A DNA stretch of 64,000 nucleotides, from the NCBI RefSeq assembly GCF_000378445.1, contig NZ_KB899716.1, positions 17,391 through 81,390 on the forward strand, written 5' to 3'. Shown here piece by piece: positions 47,468 to 55,412 of the stretch (positions within the stretch are counted from its first letter, which is position 1; each line of letters opens with the position of its first letter). This DNA comes from Deinococcus aquatilis DSM 23025 (GTDB taxonomy: Bacteria > Deinococcota > Deinococci > Deinococcales > Deinococcaceae). The notes under the pieces are model-generated. The model searched no databases. It was not told where the DNA came from and worked only from the letters and a program-made list of their open reading frames with translations. Made by a program: the position numbers and the translations under genes.

Positions 47468-47637
47468 CCGGACCTTATGTCTGCGTTGCCGCAGGGGTTA
47501 TCGTCCGGGCTTCCCGCACCTGTCTGGGTGCGGCGGGTAGGCGCTCATGCTCGCCTGAGGGCATCCGCAGAATGCTCGCTGACCCTCACCTCGTTTCCCC
47601 ATCCGCTCTGTGCTTCTCAGCGGCGGGGCCTTGCGCT
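47468..47637 (-). ncRNA. glmS ribozyme (self-cleaving riboswitch)
   Basis: The minus strand carries the conserved glmS ribozyme core: ACGAGGTGAGGGTCAGCGAG, then GCGGATGCCCTC (47557-47568). A GCGC cleavage-site sequence lies upstream (cut predicted between 47637 and 47636), and the P1 stem pairs CCCCGCCGCT with AGCGGATGGGG. The 3' P4 domain reads GGACGATAA...GCAGACATAAGGTCC, matching the known GUAAACC-stem-GCAUAAG layout. In this class glucosamine-6-phosphate acts as cofactor for cleavage and shuts down glmS. It ends 65 nt before the glmS ATG. Confidence 0.9.
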
Positions 47638-47684
47638 GCCCTGTTTGTGTTGCTTGCAGACCCGACACCACAGGTCTGTGCCCC

Positions 47685-47693
47685 AGTGTATCA
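47685..47693 (-). promoter_or_regulatory. Candidate glmS promoter (extended -10)
   Basis: TGATACACT on the minus strand is an extended -10 element, placed to start transcription about 40 nt before the ribozyme cleavage site. The -35 (CTCTTT) is weak. Confidence 0.5.
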
Positions 47694-48010
47694 CCCTCCG
47701 CCTGAGCAAAGAGAGCAACATACTCATAGGCGTCTGAATTGCCACAAACAAATGGCCTGCCCCTGTTGCCTAACGCTCGCCTAAAGCTCAGCCGGGACAG
47801 GCTGCCGTGCCTGTAGAGAGGCTGCCTGATAGGATGGCGGCACGGCAGGCGGCCTGGCGTTCTTGACGATCACTGAAGTGATTGACAGTCCAGCCGGGTA
47901 AGTCCGCAGCACGGGCGCTTTCGGTGCGTCTATACCGGAGCGCAGTTGATTCAGCAGGCCATTTGGACGACCCGTACCCCACACAGCTCACCGTTTAGAG
48001 GACACCACCC
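47694..48010. other. Intergenic region between glmS and FmdB-like gene
   Basis: No credible gene is seen. An imperfect dyad lies at 47863-47888 (TTGACGATCACT and AGTGATTGACAG around GA), which could be an operator. TATACC near 47932 is a possible but isolated -10 for the downstream operon. Confidence 0.4.
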
Positions 48011-48283
48011 ATGCCGACTTACCTTTACAAAAACACCCTGACCGGAGAGGTCTACGAACTGCGCCAGAGTATGCGCGACGAAGCTTACACCACTCACCCC
48101 GAAACTGGCGTGGCCGTGAAGCGCATTCTGGCGCGGCCCAGCATCGCCTTTAAAGGCAGCGGTTTTTACGTCAACGACTCCCGCCCATCTTCCGGCGGCG
48201 ATTCGGGCGGCTCCAGCTCTTCTTCTGGCTCCAGTTCTTCCAGCAGTTCGGGGGGCAGCAAGGGCAAGAGCGGCGGCGAATGA
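48011..48283 (+). CDS. FmdB-like protein lacking zinc-ribbon cysteines
   Basis: A 90-residue protein starting MPTYLYKNTLTGEVYELRQSM. This aligns in pattern with FmdB zinc-ribbon proteins (MPTYEY.C..CG..FE..QSM), but all four cysteines are absent: the first CxxC is replaced by NTLT. The C-terminal third is a Ser/Gly low-complexity tail. It cannot bind zinc in the family manner, so its role may be structural or lost. Its stop overlaps the protease start by 4 nt (ATGA), so the two are coupled. Confidence 0.7.
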   Translation: MPTYLYKNTLTGEVYELRQSMRDEAYTTHPETGVAVKRILARPSIAFKGSGFYVNDSRPSSGGDSGGSSSSSGSSSSSSSGGSKGKSGGE

Positions 48284-49506
48284 CCCCCGGCACGCCCCGT
48301 CCCGTGGATGCGGCAGCCGTTCAGGGTCAGCAGGATGCTGCGGCCCACGAACCCCCCGTAACGGCGGCGCGGCCCAGACGCCCACTGATGCCTGGGTGGG
48401 GTCAGTCTGGGCTGGCCTCTGGACTGGCCGTGGCCCTGCTGATCTCGGCAGCGTTGGCGGGCGCGTATGTCACGGGGCGCGTCACTGCCCAGCGTGCCCT
48501 GGTCACGCCCGATGAAATCAATACCGTCGAGGTAGCGCAAAAGTCCCTTCAGGCCGTGGTGCGCGTCGATTCGCGGCTCCGCAAGGAATTCCTGCAACCC
48601 GGTGACGACCCCATCGAAGTGGGCACGGGCTTCTTTTACAAGAAAGACCTGATCGTGACCAATTACCACGTCATCCAGTATCAGGAATCTGTGAGCGTGA
48701 CCTTATCGAACGGGCGGCGGGTCAACGCCAAGATCGAGGGTGTAGACCCCGGCATCGATATTGCCATTCTGCGGGTTACGGGCGTCACGGCTCCCAAAAC
48801 CCTGAGCTTCGGCCAGAGCGCCCGCCTGATTCCCGGCCAGAAGCTGATCAGCATCGGAACGCCGCTCCGCATTCAGAATTTTGTGGGCGCGGGCATCTTC
48901 AGCGTGATGGTCAGCCCGCGTGACGTGCCCCGCAACGACAATCTGGGGTCGGAAATCGGGCAGTACATCACGACCACGACCAGCATTCAACCCGGCAACA
49001 GCGGTGGCCCCCTGCTGGATTCTCGCGGTGCAGTGGTGGGCGTGGCCGATCTGAACGCTGCCCCCAACGGCCTGATTCCCGGCACCATCGGCATTGCCAT
49101 TCCCGGCGATCTGGTCAAGCAGAGTCTGGACGACCTCGAAAAAATCGGCGTGCCCCAGCGCGGCACTCTGGGCGTGACCCTGGTGGACCTGGATACGCTC
49201 GATCCGGCCCTGCGGAGCCTGGCGGGCCTGAACAGCAGCGAGGGCGCACTGGTAGACGAGGTGCCCGCCGGAACTGCCGGAGCGCGGGCGGCCCTGCGCG
49301 GATCGCTCCGCAACAGCAAGAGCCAGCTTCTGGCCCCCCTCGGAGACATCATCGTGGCAGTGGACGGCCAGCGGGTACAAAACTCGTTTGACGTGATCCG
49401 CATCGTGGCGGCCAAACGGCCCGGTCAGACGGTCACGCTGCGGCTGTGGCGCAACAAGAAGAGTGTGGACGTGAAGGTGACGCTGCTGAGGCGCACGCTG
49501 CAATAA
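48280..49506 (+). CDS. HtrA-like membrane-anchored serine protease
   Basis: A 408-residue S1C protease. A cytoplasmic Pro/Ala-rich tail is followed by one membrane anchor (about residues 45-67), a trypsin-like domain with the catalytic triad His in TNYHVI (about 129), Asp in GIDIAIL (about 160) and Ser in QPGNSGGPL (about 239), and a C-terminal PDZ domain (LGVTLVDLDT...GDIIVAVDGQRV). It probably degrades or handles misfolded proteins outside the membrane. It is translationally coupled to the FmdB-like gene. Confidence 0.92.
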   Translation: MTPGTPRPVDAAAVQGQQDAAAHEPPVTAARPRRPLMPGWGQSGLASGLAVALLISAALAGAYVTGRVTAQRALVTPDEINTVEVAQKSLQAVVRVDSRLRKEFLQPGDDPIEVGTGFFYKKDLIVTNYHVIQYQESVSVTLSNGRRVNAKIEGVDPGIDIAILRVTGVTAPKTLSFGQSARLIPGQKLISIGTPLRIQNFVGAGIFSVMVSPRDVPRNDNLGSEIGQYITTTTSIQPGNSGGPLLDSRGAVVGVADLNAAPNGLIPGTIGIAIPGDLVKQSLDDLEKIGVPQRGTLGVTLVDLDTLDPALRSLAGLNSSEGALVDEVPAGTAGARAALRGSLRNSKSQLLAPLGDIIVAVDGQRVQNSFDVIRIVAAKRPGQTVTLRLWRNKKSVDVKVTLLRRTLQ

Positions 49507-49507
49507 G

Positions 49508-49645
49508 GGACAGTGAGTGGGCAGTGGGAAAGGCGCGGGGATGCCGATGAGCACAGCGTTGATAAGGGTTCTGTCGTTGCTCTCGGCACAGATGTTGTGC
49601 CCACCTCCCTTTTTCCACTCACCACTGACTACTCAGCACTTACCG
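49508..49645. repeat. CAGTGGTCAGT-type inverted repeat element
   Basis: The left arm (CAGTGAGTGGGCAGTGGGAAA) and right arm (TTTCCACTCACCACTGACTAC, 49613 onward) are imperfect inverted copies of GTCAGTGG-type units. They bracket about 85 bp with no ORF. A related element lies at 50295. Confidence 0.6.
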
Positions 49646-49677
49646 TTTTCCCAATTGGCGCTATCATTCCCCCCGTC

Positions 49678-50289
49678 ATGTATTTGGTCATAGAAGGCCC
49701 CATCGGGGTGGGAAAAACCAGCCTCGCGGGGCGGCTGGCTGCCCGTTACGGCGCAGACCTGAACCTGGAAATCGTGGAAGAAAATCCCTTCCTGGCACGG
49801 TTTTACGAGGACCCTGCCGCCTATTCGTTTCAGGTGCAGGTGTTTTTTCTGCTCTCGCGCTTCAAGCAGCTCAGCAGCCTGTCTCAGCCGGGTCTCTGGA
49901 GCGGCAACGTGGTCAGCGATTATCTCTTTGCCAAAGATTTTATTTTTGCGGCCATGAACCTCAAAGATGCCGAGTTCTCGCTGTACGAGGACCTGTATTC
50001 GCACCTGTCGCCGCGCCTGCCCACGCCCGATCTGGTGGTGTACCTGCGGGCCGATCCCGATTTGCTGCTGCGCCGCATAGAACGGCGTGGGCGGCCCTTC
50101 GAGCGCGATATGCAGGCCGCGTATCTGGCCGACCTGACCGGGCGCTACGACGAATATTTCCGCAGCTATCCGCACCCGCTGCTGACGGTGGATGCCAGCG
50201 GCTACGACTTCGTGGGCAACGAGGCCGATGAGCAGGCCATCATGGATCAGATTGAAGCGGCGCTGGCGGCGGGAAGGGGCGCAGAATGA
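49678..50289 (+). CDS. Deoxynucleoside kinase, first of a tandem pair
   Basis: A 203-residue kinase of the deoxyadenosine/deoxyguanosine kinase family, used for nucleoside salvage. It has the P-loop EGPIGVGKTS (residues 7-16), the substrate-binding VEENPFLARFYEDP, a DRS-like region reading VSDYLFAKD, and the LID arginines RRIERRGRPFE. TATCAT lies 10 nt before the ATG. The second kinase follows after a repeat element. Confidence 0.9.
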   Translation: MYLVIEGPIGVGKTSLAGRLAARYGADLNLEIVEENPFLARFYEDPAAYSFQVQVFFLLSRFKQLSSLSQPGLWSGNVVSDYLFAKDFIFAAMNLKDAEFSLYEDLYSHLSPRLPTPDLVVYLRADPDLLLRRIERRGRPFERDMQAAYLADLTGRYDEYFRSYPHPLLTVDASGYDFVGNEADEQAIMDQIEAALAAGRGAE

Positions 50290-50294
50290 TGAAA

Positions 50295-50396
50295 GGCGGT
50301 CAGTGGTCAGTAGTCAGTAGTCAGTGGAAAGAGCGGAAAAGAATCCTGATTCGTGGCGGCACTTCACCCACTTACCACTTACCACTGACCACTCAC
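50295..50396. repeat. CAGTGGTCAGT-type inverted repeat between kinase genes
   Basis: The left arm is a tandem run of GTCAGTG, GTCAGTA and GTCAGTA units; the right arm (about 50367-50396) is ACCACTTACCACTGACCACT, the inverted counterpart. They enclose about 50 bp. It belongs to the same repeat family as 49508-49645. Confidence 0.65.
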
Positions 50397-50414
50397 ACGC
50401 GGCGGAGCCGCTAG

Positions 50415-51038
50415 ATGTACCTCGCCATTTCAGGCAACATCGGCAGCGGCAAAAGCACCCTGACCCGGATGCTGGCGGATCGCTACGGCCTGCGCCCCGT
50501 GTACGAGCCGTATACCGACAACCCTTATCTGGAAGACTTTTACCATGACATGCGGCGCTATTCCTTTCATTCTCAGGTCTATTTTCTGAGCCGCCGCCTG
50601 GAGCAGCACCTTCACCTGATCACCGGGGCGCAGTACGTGATTCAGGACCGCACCGTGTTCGAGGATGCCAATATTTTCGCCCGCAACCTCTATGAATCGG
50701 GCCAGATGGAAGAGCGCGACTGGGACACCTACCGGGGGCTGTATGAGGGGATTTTGCCCGCCCTGCGCCTGCCCGACCTGCTGATTCACATCGACGCCAG
50801 CCTGCCCACCCTTCAGGGCCGCATCGCCCAGCGGGGCCGCAGCTACGAGCAGAGCATTCCCGAAGCCTATCTGGATGGCCTGAACCGCCTGTACGACGGC
50901 TGGGTCACAGATTTTGATGCCTGCCCGGTGGTGCGCGTCCCCGGCGATCAGTTGGATTTCGTGCAAGACCCCGCCGCGTTTCAGTGGGTCTGTGACCGCG
51001 TGCAGGCGTTCGGGTTTGGGTTGCCGCTGCTGCGGTAG
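50415..51038 (+). CDS. Deoxynucleoside kinase, second of a tandem pair
   Basis: A 207-residue paralogue of the preceding kinase. It has the P-loop SGNIGSGKST (residues 6-15), EPYTDNPYLEDFYHD, the catalytic DRT motif in VIQDRTVFEDANIFA and the LID segment RIAQRGRSYEQSIPEAYL. Tandem paralogues of this family form heterodimeric deoxyadenosine/deoxyguanosine kinases in lactobacilli; the same is likely here. GGAG lies 7 nt before the ATG. Confidence 0.92.
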   Translation: MYLAISGNIGSGKSTLTRMLADRYGLRPVYEPYTDNPYLEDFYHDMRRYSFHSQVYFLSRRLEQHLHLITGAQYVIQDRTVFEDANIFARNLYESGQMEERDWDTYRGLYEGILPALRLPDLLIHIDASLPTLQGRIAQRGRSYEQSIPEAYLDGLNRLYDGWVTDFDACPVVRVPGDQLDFVQDPAAFQWVCDRVQAFGFGLPLLR

Positions 51039-51050
51039 AGGGGAAAAGCT

Positions 51051-51530
51051 ATGGGTCTAGATGTGATCATTGTTGTTGAGCATCGTCGAGCTGACGGCTG
51101 TTGGGAACGGGCAGAAGAGCTGATTCCTAATGCGTATCTGTCTTGGCTTGCTGAGGACTATCCTGAATTGGGGATCTCGCAGGCAGACCTGCTCCACAAC
51201 CAATGGACTTTCTATCTCCGTGATCAATGGCTAATGAATGTCAACTGGCCTAACCGTCGTCCAGTGCCTAATGACATGAGCCAGCAAGCACAAGAGATGT
51301 TCGTATTTCAAACCAATGACCAAGAGGCAGCAGGAATGCTCCTGCTCCGTGATCTTGAAGAGACTGATTGGGAAGCGAATTGGGATGTCTGGAGACGAAC
51401 GGATATTGACACTGAAAAGAAGCAAGAAAGTTTGGGATATTTGCGGGATGTTCGACTGGCTGTTTTAGACCAACTGCGCCCGCTGGGTGGCCCCGATGCT
51501 GTTCGGCTGATCTTCGGCTACAACTATTGA
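51051..51530 (+). CDS. Hypothetical protein of lower GC content
   Basis: A 159-residue acidic cytoplasmic protein (MGLDVIIVVEHRRADGCWERAEELI). It is rich in Trp and Asp/Glu and has no membrane segment or known motif. A hand count of 51121-51180 gives about 48% GC, well below its neighbours, which suggests recent acquisition. It starts 12 nt after the second kinase and could be read from its transcript. I do not recognise a family. Confidence 0.6.
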   Translation: MGLDVIIVVEHRRADGCWERAEELIPNAYLSWLAEDYPELGISQADLLHNQWTFYLRDQWLMNVNWPNRRPVPNDMSQQAQEMFVFQTNDQEAAGMLLLRDLEETDWEANWDVWRRTDIDTEKKQESLGYLRDVRLAVLDQLRPLGGPDAVRLIFGYNY

Positions 51531-51600
51531 TTCCCCAAGTCCTGCTCCCCATCTGCCCCAGACCCTTAACACTCCTCCCCAACACTGCTAGCGTTGGCCC

Positions 51601-53085
51601 ATGCTTCTCCGTGACCTTGCCCGCAGCCTGAATGTCGTTCCCGATGAAGCCGTATGGCCCAACCCCGAACTGACCGGAATTACCCACAACGCGGCGTGGG
51701 TGCAGCCCGGTCATGTGTTTGTGGCGATTCGCGGCGCACGCTTTGACGGACATCAGTTTCTGGAGGATGTGGCCGCACGCGGGGCTGTAGCGGTGCTGGG
51801 CGAAGGTCTTCCAGACGGCGTCACTTCTCCATTACCTTACCTGCGGGTAGCCTCGGCGCGGGCGGCCCTGGCCGATGCAGCGGCGGCCTTGGCGGACCAT
51901 CCGGGGCGGGAATTGAAGGTGGTGGGCGTGACCGGAACCGACGGCAAAACCACGACCAGTTGGCTGACCCGGCACCTGTTGCGGGCCGCCGGACTGCCCA
52001 CGGGCCTGCTGAGTACGGTGGGGTACGAGCTTCCCGACGGAGAACTGCACCACTTTCCGGCCCATTTCACCACGCCGGAAGCGCCGCAGGTTCAGGCCAC
52101 TCTGCGCGAGATGGTGGCGGCGGGCGGCGCGTCGGTGGTGTTGGAAGCCAGTAGCCATGCGCTGGCCCTGGACCGGGTGCGCGGTGTGCCGTGGGCGGTG
52201 GCGGTCTGGACGCACCTCAGCTCCGAGCATCTGGATTTTCACGGCACGCTGGAAAACTATTTTGCCGACAAACGCAAACTCATCGAACGCGCCCCCTTCG
52301 CCGTCCTGAACGCCGACGATCCGTGGACGGCCCAGTTGCGCGGCATCGCCCCCGCCGAAGTGACCTATTCGGCAGAGGGCCAGCACGCCGACTGGCAGGC
52401 ACGCGGAATACGGGAAACGCCGGACGGCCTGCATTTCGAGGTGTTTTCTCCGCTGGGCCACTTCGCGGCGCACCTGCCCATGATCGGGCGTTTTAACGTC
52501 GCCAACGCTCTGGCAGGCATGGCGGCGGCGGCGCATCTGGGAGCCACTGCCGATCAGTTGGTGGCGGGCTTGGCGTCGTTCCGGGGCGTGCCGGGGCGGA
52601 TGGAACTGGTGGTCGGTCCGCCCACTGGCCGCGCCGCCCCCCGCGTGATCGTGGATTTTGCCCACACGCCCCCCAGCCTCGAAAAAGCCCTGAGCACCCT
52701 GCGGGCCACCACCACGGGCCAACTGTGGGTGGTGCTGGGGTCGGCAGGCGGCCCCCGCGATCCGGGCAAGCGTGCGCCGCTGGGCGAGGTCGCTTCCCGC
52801 CTGGCCGATCACGCCGTGTTTACCGAGGAGGATCACCGCGATACGCCGCTGGCCGACATCCTGAACGAGATGGAACGCGGGGCGCGGGAGGCAGGCCAGT
52901 TCAACTTCGTGTCGGTTCCAGACCGCGCCGCCGCTATTGCCCACGCCATTCACGCCGCCCGACCCGGCGATACCGTGCTGCTGGCCGGAAAAGGCCCCGA
53001 AGACACGCTGGAGCGGGATGGGGAAACCCTGCCCTGGAATGAGGCCGAGGTGGCGCGGGCCGCACTAACCAGCCGAACCGCCTGA
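51601..53085 (+). CDS. murE: UDP-MurNAc-tripeptide synthetase MurE
   Basis: MurE adds the third amino acid to the peptidoglycan stem. The 494-residue protein has the ATP motif GVTGTDGKTTTSW (about residues 110-120), the carbamylated-lysine region SSEHLDFHGTLENYFADKRKL and a full C-terminal domain. The diaminopimelate signature DNPR is absent; the equivalent position reads TEEDHRDTP (about 407). This fits a non-DAP enzyme, as expected for ornithine-containing Deinococcus walls. TAGCGT lies 6 nt before the ATG (leaderless). Confidence 0.95.
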   Translation: MLLRDLARSLNVVPDEAVWPNPELTGITHNAAWVQPGHVFVAIRGARFDGHQFLEDVAARGAVAVLGEGLPDGVTSPLPYLRVASARAALADAAAALADHPGRELKVVGVTGTDGKTTTSWLTRHLLRAAGLPTGLLSTVGYELPDGELHHFPAHFTTPEAPQVQATLREMVAAGGASVVLEASSHALALDRVRGVPWAVAVWTHLSSEHLDFHGTLENYFADKRKLIERAPFAVLNADDPWTAQLRGIAPAEVTYSAEGQHADWQARGIRETPDGLHFEVFSPLGHFAAHLPMIGRFNVANALAGMAAAAHLGATADQLVAGLASFRGVPGRMELVVGPPTGRAAPRVIVDFAHTPPSLEKALSTLRATTTGQLWVVLGSAGGPRDPGKRAPLGEVASRLADHAVFTEEDHRDTPLADILNEMERGAREAGQFNFVSVPDRAAAIAHAIHAARPGDTVLLAGKGPEDTLERDGETLPWNEAEVARAALTSRTA

Positions 53086-53166
53086 CCGCTGCGGAGGGCG
53101 GCTGTCTTCCGGGGCTGGGCTTCTGGGGGTGGGCTTCCGGGGGCTGGGAGTGGTATCAATCTGGGT

Positions 53167-55239
53167 ATGAACTCAACGGGTGGGGAGTGGGCGGGCAGGC
53201 GCGGCAAATTCACGGCCATGACGGCTTTGGCGCTGTGCCTGGGAACGGCGGGCGCGGCTTCTGGCTACAGCCTGCCCGTGAATCTGGGCACGGTCAGCAA
53301 TCCCAAACTGCTGACGGGCGACAAGGCCGCCGGATTTCCGGCCCTGAGTGCGGCGCAGCGGGCGGCCCTCACCACTCAGGGCTTCGTGATCGCTCCGGCC
53401 AACTGGCGGCAATTTGACGCCGTGTACGAGGCCACCCGCTACGCCGACCAGCCCGTCCTGATCACCACCGATTCCATGCTGCACATCTACCATCTGGTGT
53501 TCGACAAGATGTTGCGCGATCTGGAGCGCGAATCGCTGGCCCCGGCGGTGCGGCGCATGACTGCCCTGTTGGTGCAGGATGCCCGCAGGCAAGCTGCGGC
53601 TCTGGCGGGCACGAACCTTGCTCCTCAGGCGCGGCAGGCGGTGGCTTATCTGGCCGTGGCGCAACAACTGGCCGACCCCGCTGCCAAGCCCCCGCCCGAA
53701 GTGGCCGCGCTGGTGGCCGCCGAACTGAAGCTGATCGATGCACACGCGGGTATTGCCAAGTCGCCCATTTTCGCCTCCACCGAACTGACCGAAGACTATT
53801 CGCAGTACGTGCCACGCGGCCACTACACCAGAAGCGAGGCCCTGAAACGCTACTTCCGGGCGATGATGTGGCTGGGGCGCATGAATCTGCGGGCAGACAA
53901 GCCCACGGAAACGCTGACGGCGGCCCTGCTGACCCGCCTGATCGACGGCAATGCCGAGGTGCGAACCCTCTGGGCGCGGGTGTATGACCCCACGGCGCTG
54001 CTGGTGGGGGCCAGCGACGACCTGAATTACCGCCAGTACGCGCAGGTTCTGAAATCGGTCACGGGGGGCGACATCCGGCAACTGGCGAGCGCGGGCAAAC
54101 TGGCGGCGGTGCAGGCAGCCCTCTTCAAACTGCCCCCGCCCCGCGTCAACAGCGTGTTCGTGGTGGCCAAACCCGGCGAGGGTGTGGACGTGAGGCAGCG
54201 CGAAACTCTGGGCTTCCGGCTGATGGGGCAACGCTTTACGCTGGACGGCGCGGCCCTGCAACAGTTGGTGTACCGCGAGGTGGGCACCGAAACCAACCCG
54301 CGCCTCCTGCCACGCGGTCTGGATCTGCTGGCCGCTCTGGGCAGCACCGCCGCTCTGAACGAAGCCCGCACGCTGGGCGACGCCAAATTCCTGAACTACG
54401 AATCTCAGATGACCAAAGTGCGCGGCCAGTTTGCGGCCCTGAAGCCCGCCGACTGGACGGCCAACGTGTACAGCGGTTGGGTGTACGTGCTGCAAGCCCT
54501 CGCCCAGCCCGAGGCCCGCGACGCGCGTTATCCGGCCTTCATGCGCACGCCCGCCTGGACGCGCAAGGAGATGCTGACCGCGCTGGGATCGTGGACAGAA
54601 CTGCGCCACGACACACTGCTGTATGCCAAACAGGTCATGGCCGAAATGGGCGCGGGCGAGCCGCCCGAATCGCCACGCGGGTACGTGGAACCCAATTCGG
54701 CGGTCTGGACGCGCCTGCTGGCCCTCGAAGCCCTGACGCGCCGCGTACTGGTGGGCCAGAAAGTCCTGTCGGAGCGCACGGGCGGCAACCTTGATGAACT
54801 GAAGAACATGCTGACTTTTCTGAACCGGGTCAGCGCTCAGGAACTGGCCGGAACCGCCCTCAGCCGCGACGACTATGACCGCATTCATTTTTATGGCGGC
54901 TGGCTGGAACAGATGAAACTCGCCAGCACCGACCCCGAAGACGGCACGGATGGCGGCAGCCCCACCTTTGATGAACCGCCTTACGCCGCCGTGGTAGCCG
55001 ATGTCGCCACGGCAGGCGGCGAGGCGCTGGAGCAGGCCACCGGAACCATTCACGAACTGTACGCAGTGGTTCCCAACGGACGCGGCGGCGTGCAGGTGGC
55101 GCGGGGCGGCGTGTATTCGCAGTACGAATTCACCGTGCCCTCCGCGAACCGCCTGACCGATGAAGCGTGGCGGGCACAACTGAAAGCCGGAAAAGTGCCG
55201 CCCACGCACCCGTGGCTCAGGGGCATCGTGGTGAAGTGA
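53167..55239 (+). CDS. Secreted DUF3160 protein
   Basis: A 690-residue exported protein. After an N-terminal stretch and signal peptide (TAMTALALCLGTAGAASG) it shows the DUF3160 pattern (FDAVYEATRYADQPVLITTDSMLHIYHLVFDKMLRDLE... and the C-terminal HELYAVVPNGRGGVQVARGGVYSQYEF). The family is large and extracytoplasmic, with no established activity. ATCAAT lies 6 nt before the ATG. It is followed immediately by a repeat element that separates it from the CapA-like gene. Confidence 0.85.
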   Translation: MNSTGGEWAGRRGKFTAMTALALCLGTAGAASGYSLPVNLGTVSNPKLLTGDKAAGFPALSAAQRAALTTQGFVIAPANWRQFDAVYEATRYADQPVLITTDSMLHIYHLVFDKMLRDLERESLAPAVRRMTALLVQDARRQAAALAGTNLAPQARQAVAYLAVAQQLADPAAKPPPEVAALVAAELKLIDAHAGIAKSPIFASTELTEDYSQYVPRGHYTRSEALKRYFRAMMWLGRMNLRADKPTETLTAALLTRLIDGNAEVRTLWARVYDPTALLVGASDDLNYRQYAQVLKSVTGGDIRQLASAGKLAAVQAALFKLPPPRVNSVFVVAKPGEGVDVRQRETLGFRLMGQRFTLDGAALQQLVYREVGTETNPRLLPRGLDLLAALGSTAALNEARTLGDAKFLNYESQMTKVRGQFAALKPADWTANVYSGWVYVLQALAQPEARDARYPAFMRTPAWTRKEMLTALGSWTELRHDTLLYAKQVMAEMGAGEPPESPRGYVEPNSAVWTRLLALEALTRRVLVGQKVLSERTGGNLDELKNMLTFLNRVSAQELAGTALSRDDYDRIHFYGGWLEQMKLASTDPEDGTDGGSPTFDEPPYAAVVADVATAGGEALEQATGTIHELYAVVPNGRGGVQVARGGVYSQYEFTVPSANRLTDEAWRAQLKAGKVPPTHPWLRGIVVK

Positions 55240-55409
55240 TACGGATTCCGATTGAATCCCGTAGTTTTTGGGATTCAATCCGGCTTGCAAAGCTGCGAAG
55301 CAGAGCAAAGCGAGTAGGAAAGAATACGGGCTACGCGATATGGACGCGCAGCCGGTGGCCGTGTTTCAGGAAAGGGGCCGGGTATGCGGTAATTAAGCGG
55401 AGTCCGTAT
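55239..55409. repeat. Dispersed small repeat with inverted ends
   Basis: The left end ATACGGATTCCGATTGAATCCC and the right end (reverse complement ATACGGACTCCGCTTAATTACC) are similar inverted termini of a 170-bp element. An internal hairpin TTGAATCCC/GGGATTCAA lies near 55251-55281. It begins at the stop of the DUF3160 gene and ends just before the CapA-like start. This looks like the small non-coding repeats known in Deinococcus. Confidence 0.65.
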
Positions 55410-55412
55410 GAG

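Noticed and set aside
45558..47540. 660-codon plus-strand open frame
   Set aside because: Antisense shadow of glmS.
53173..55308. 711-codon minus-strand open frame
   Set aside because: Antisense shadow of the DUF3160 gene; composition is His/Gln/Arg-rich without a domain.
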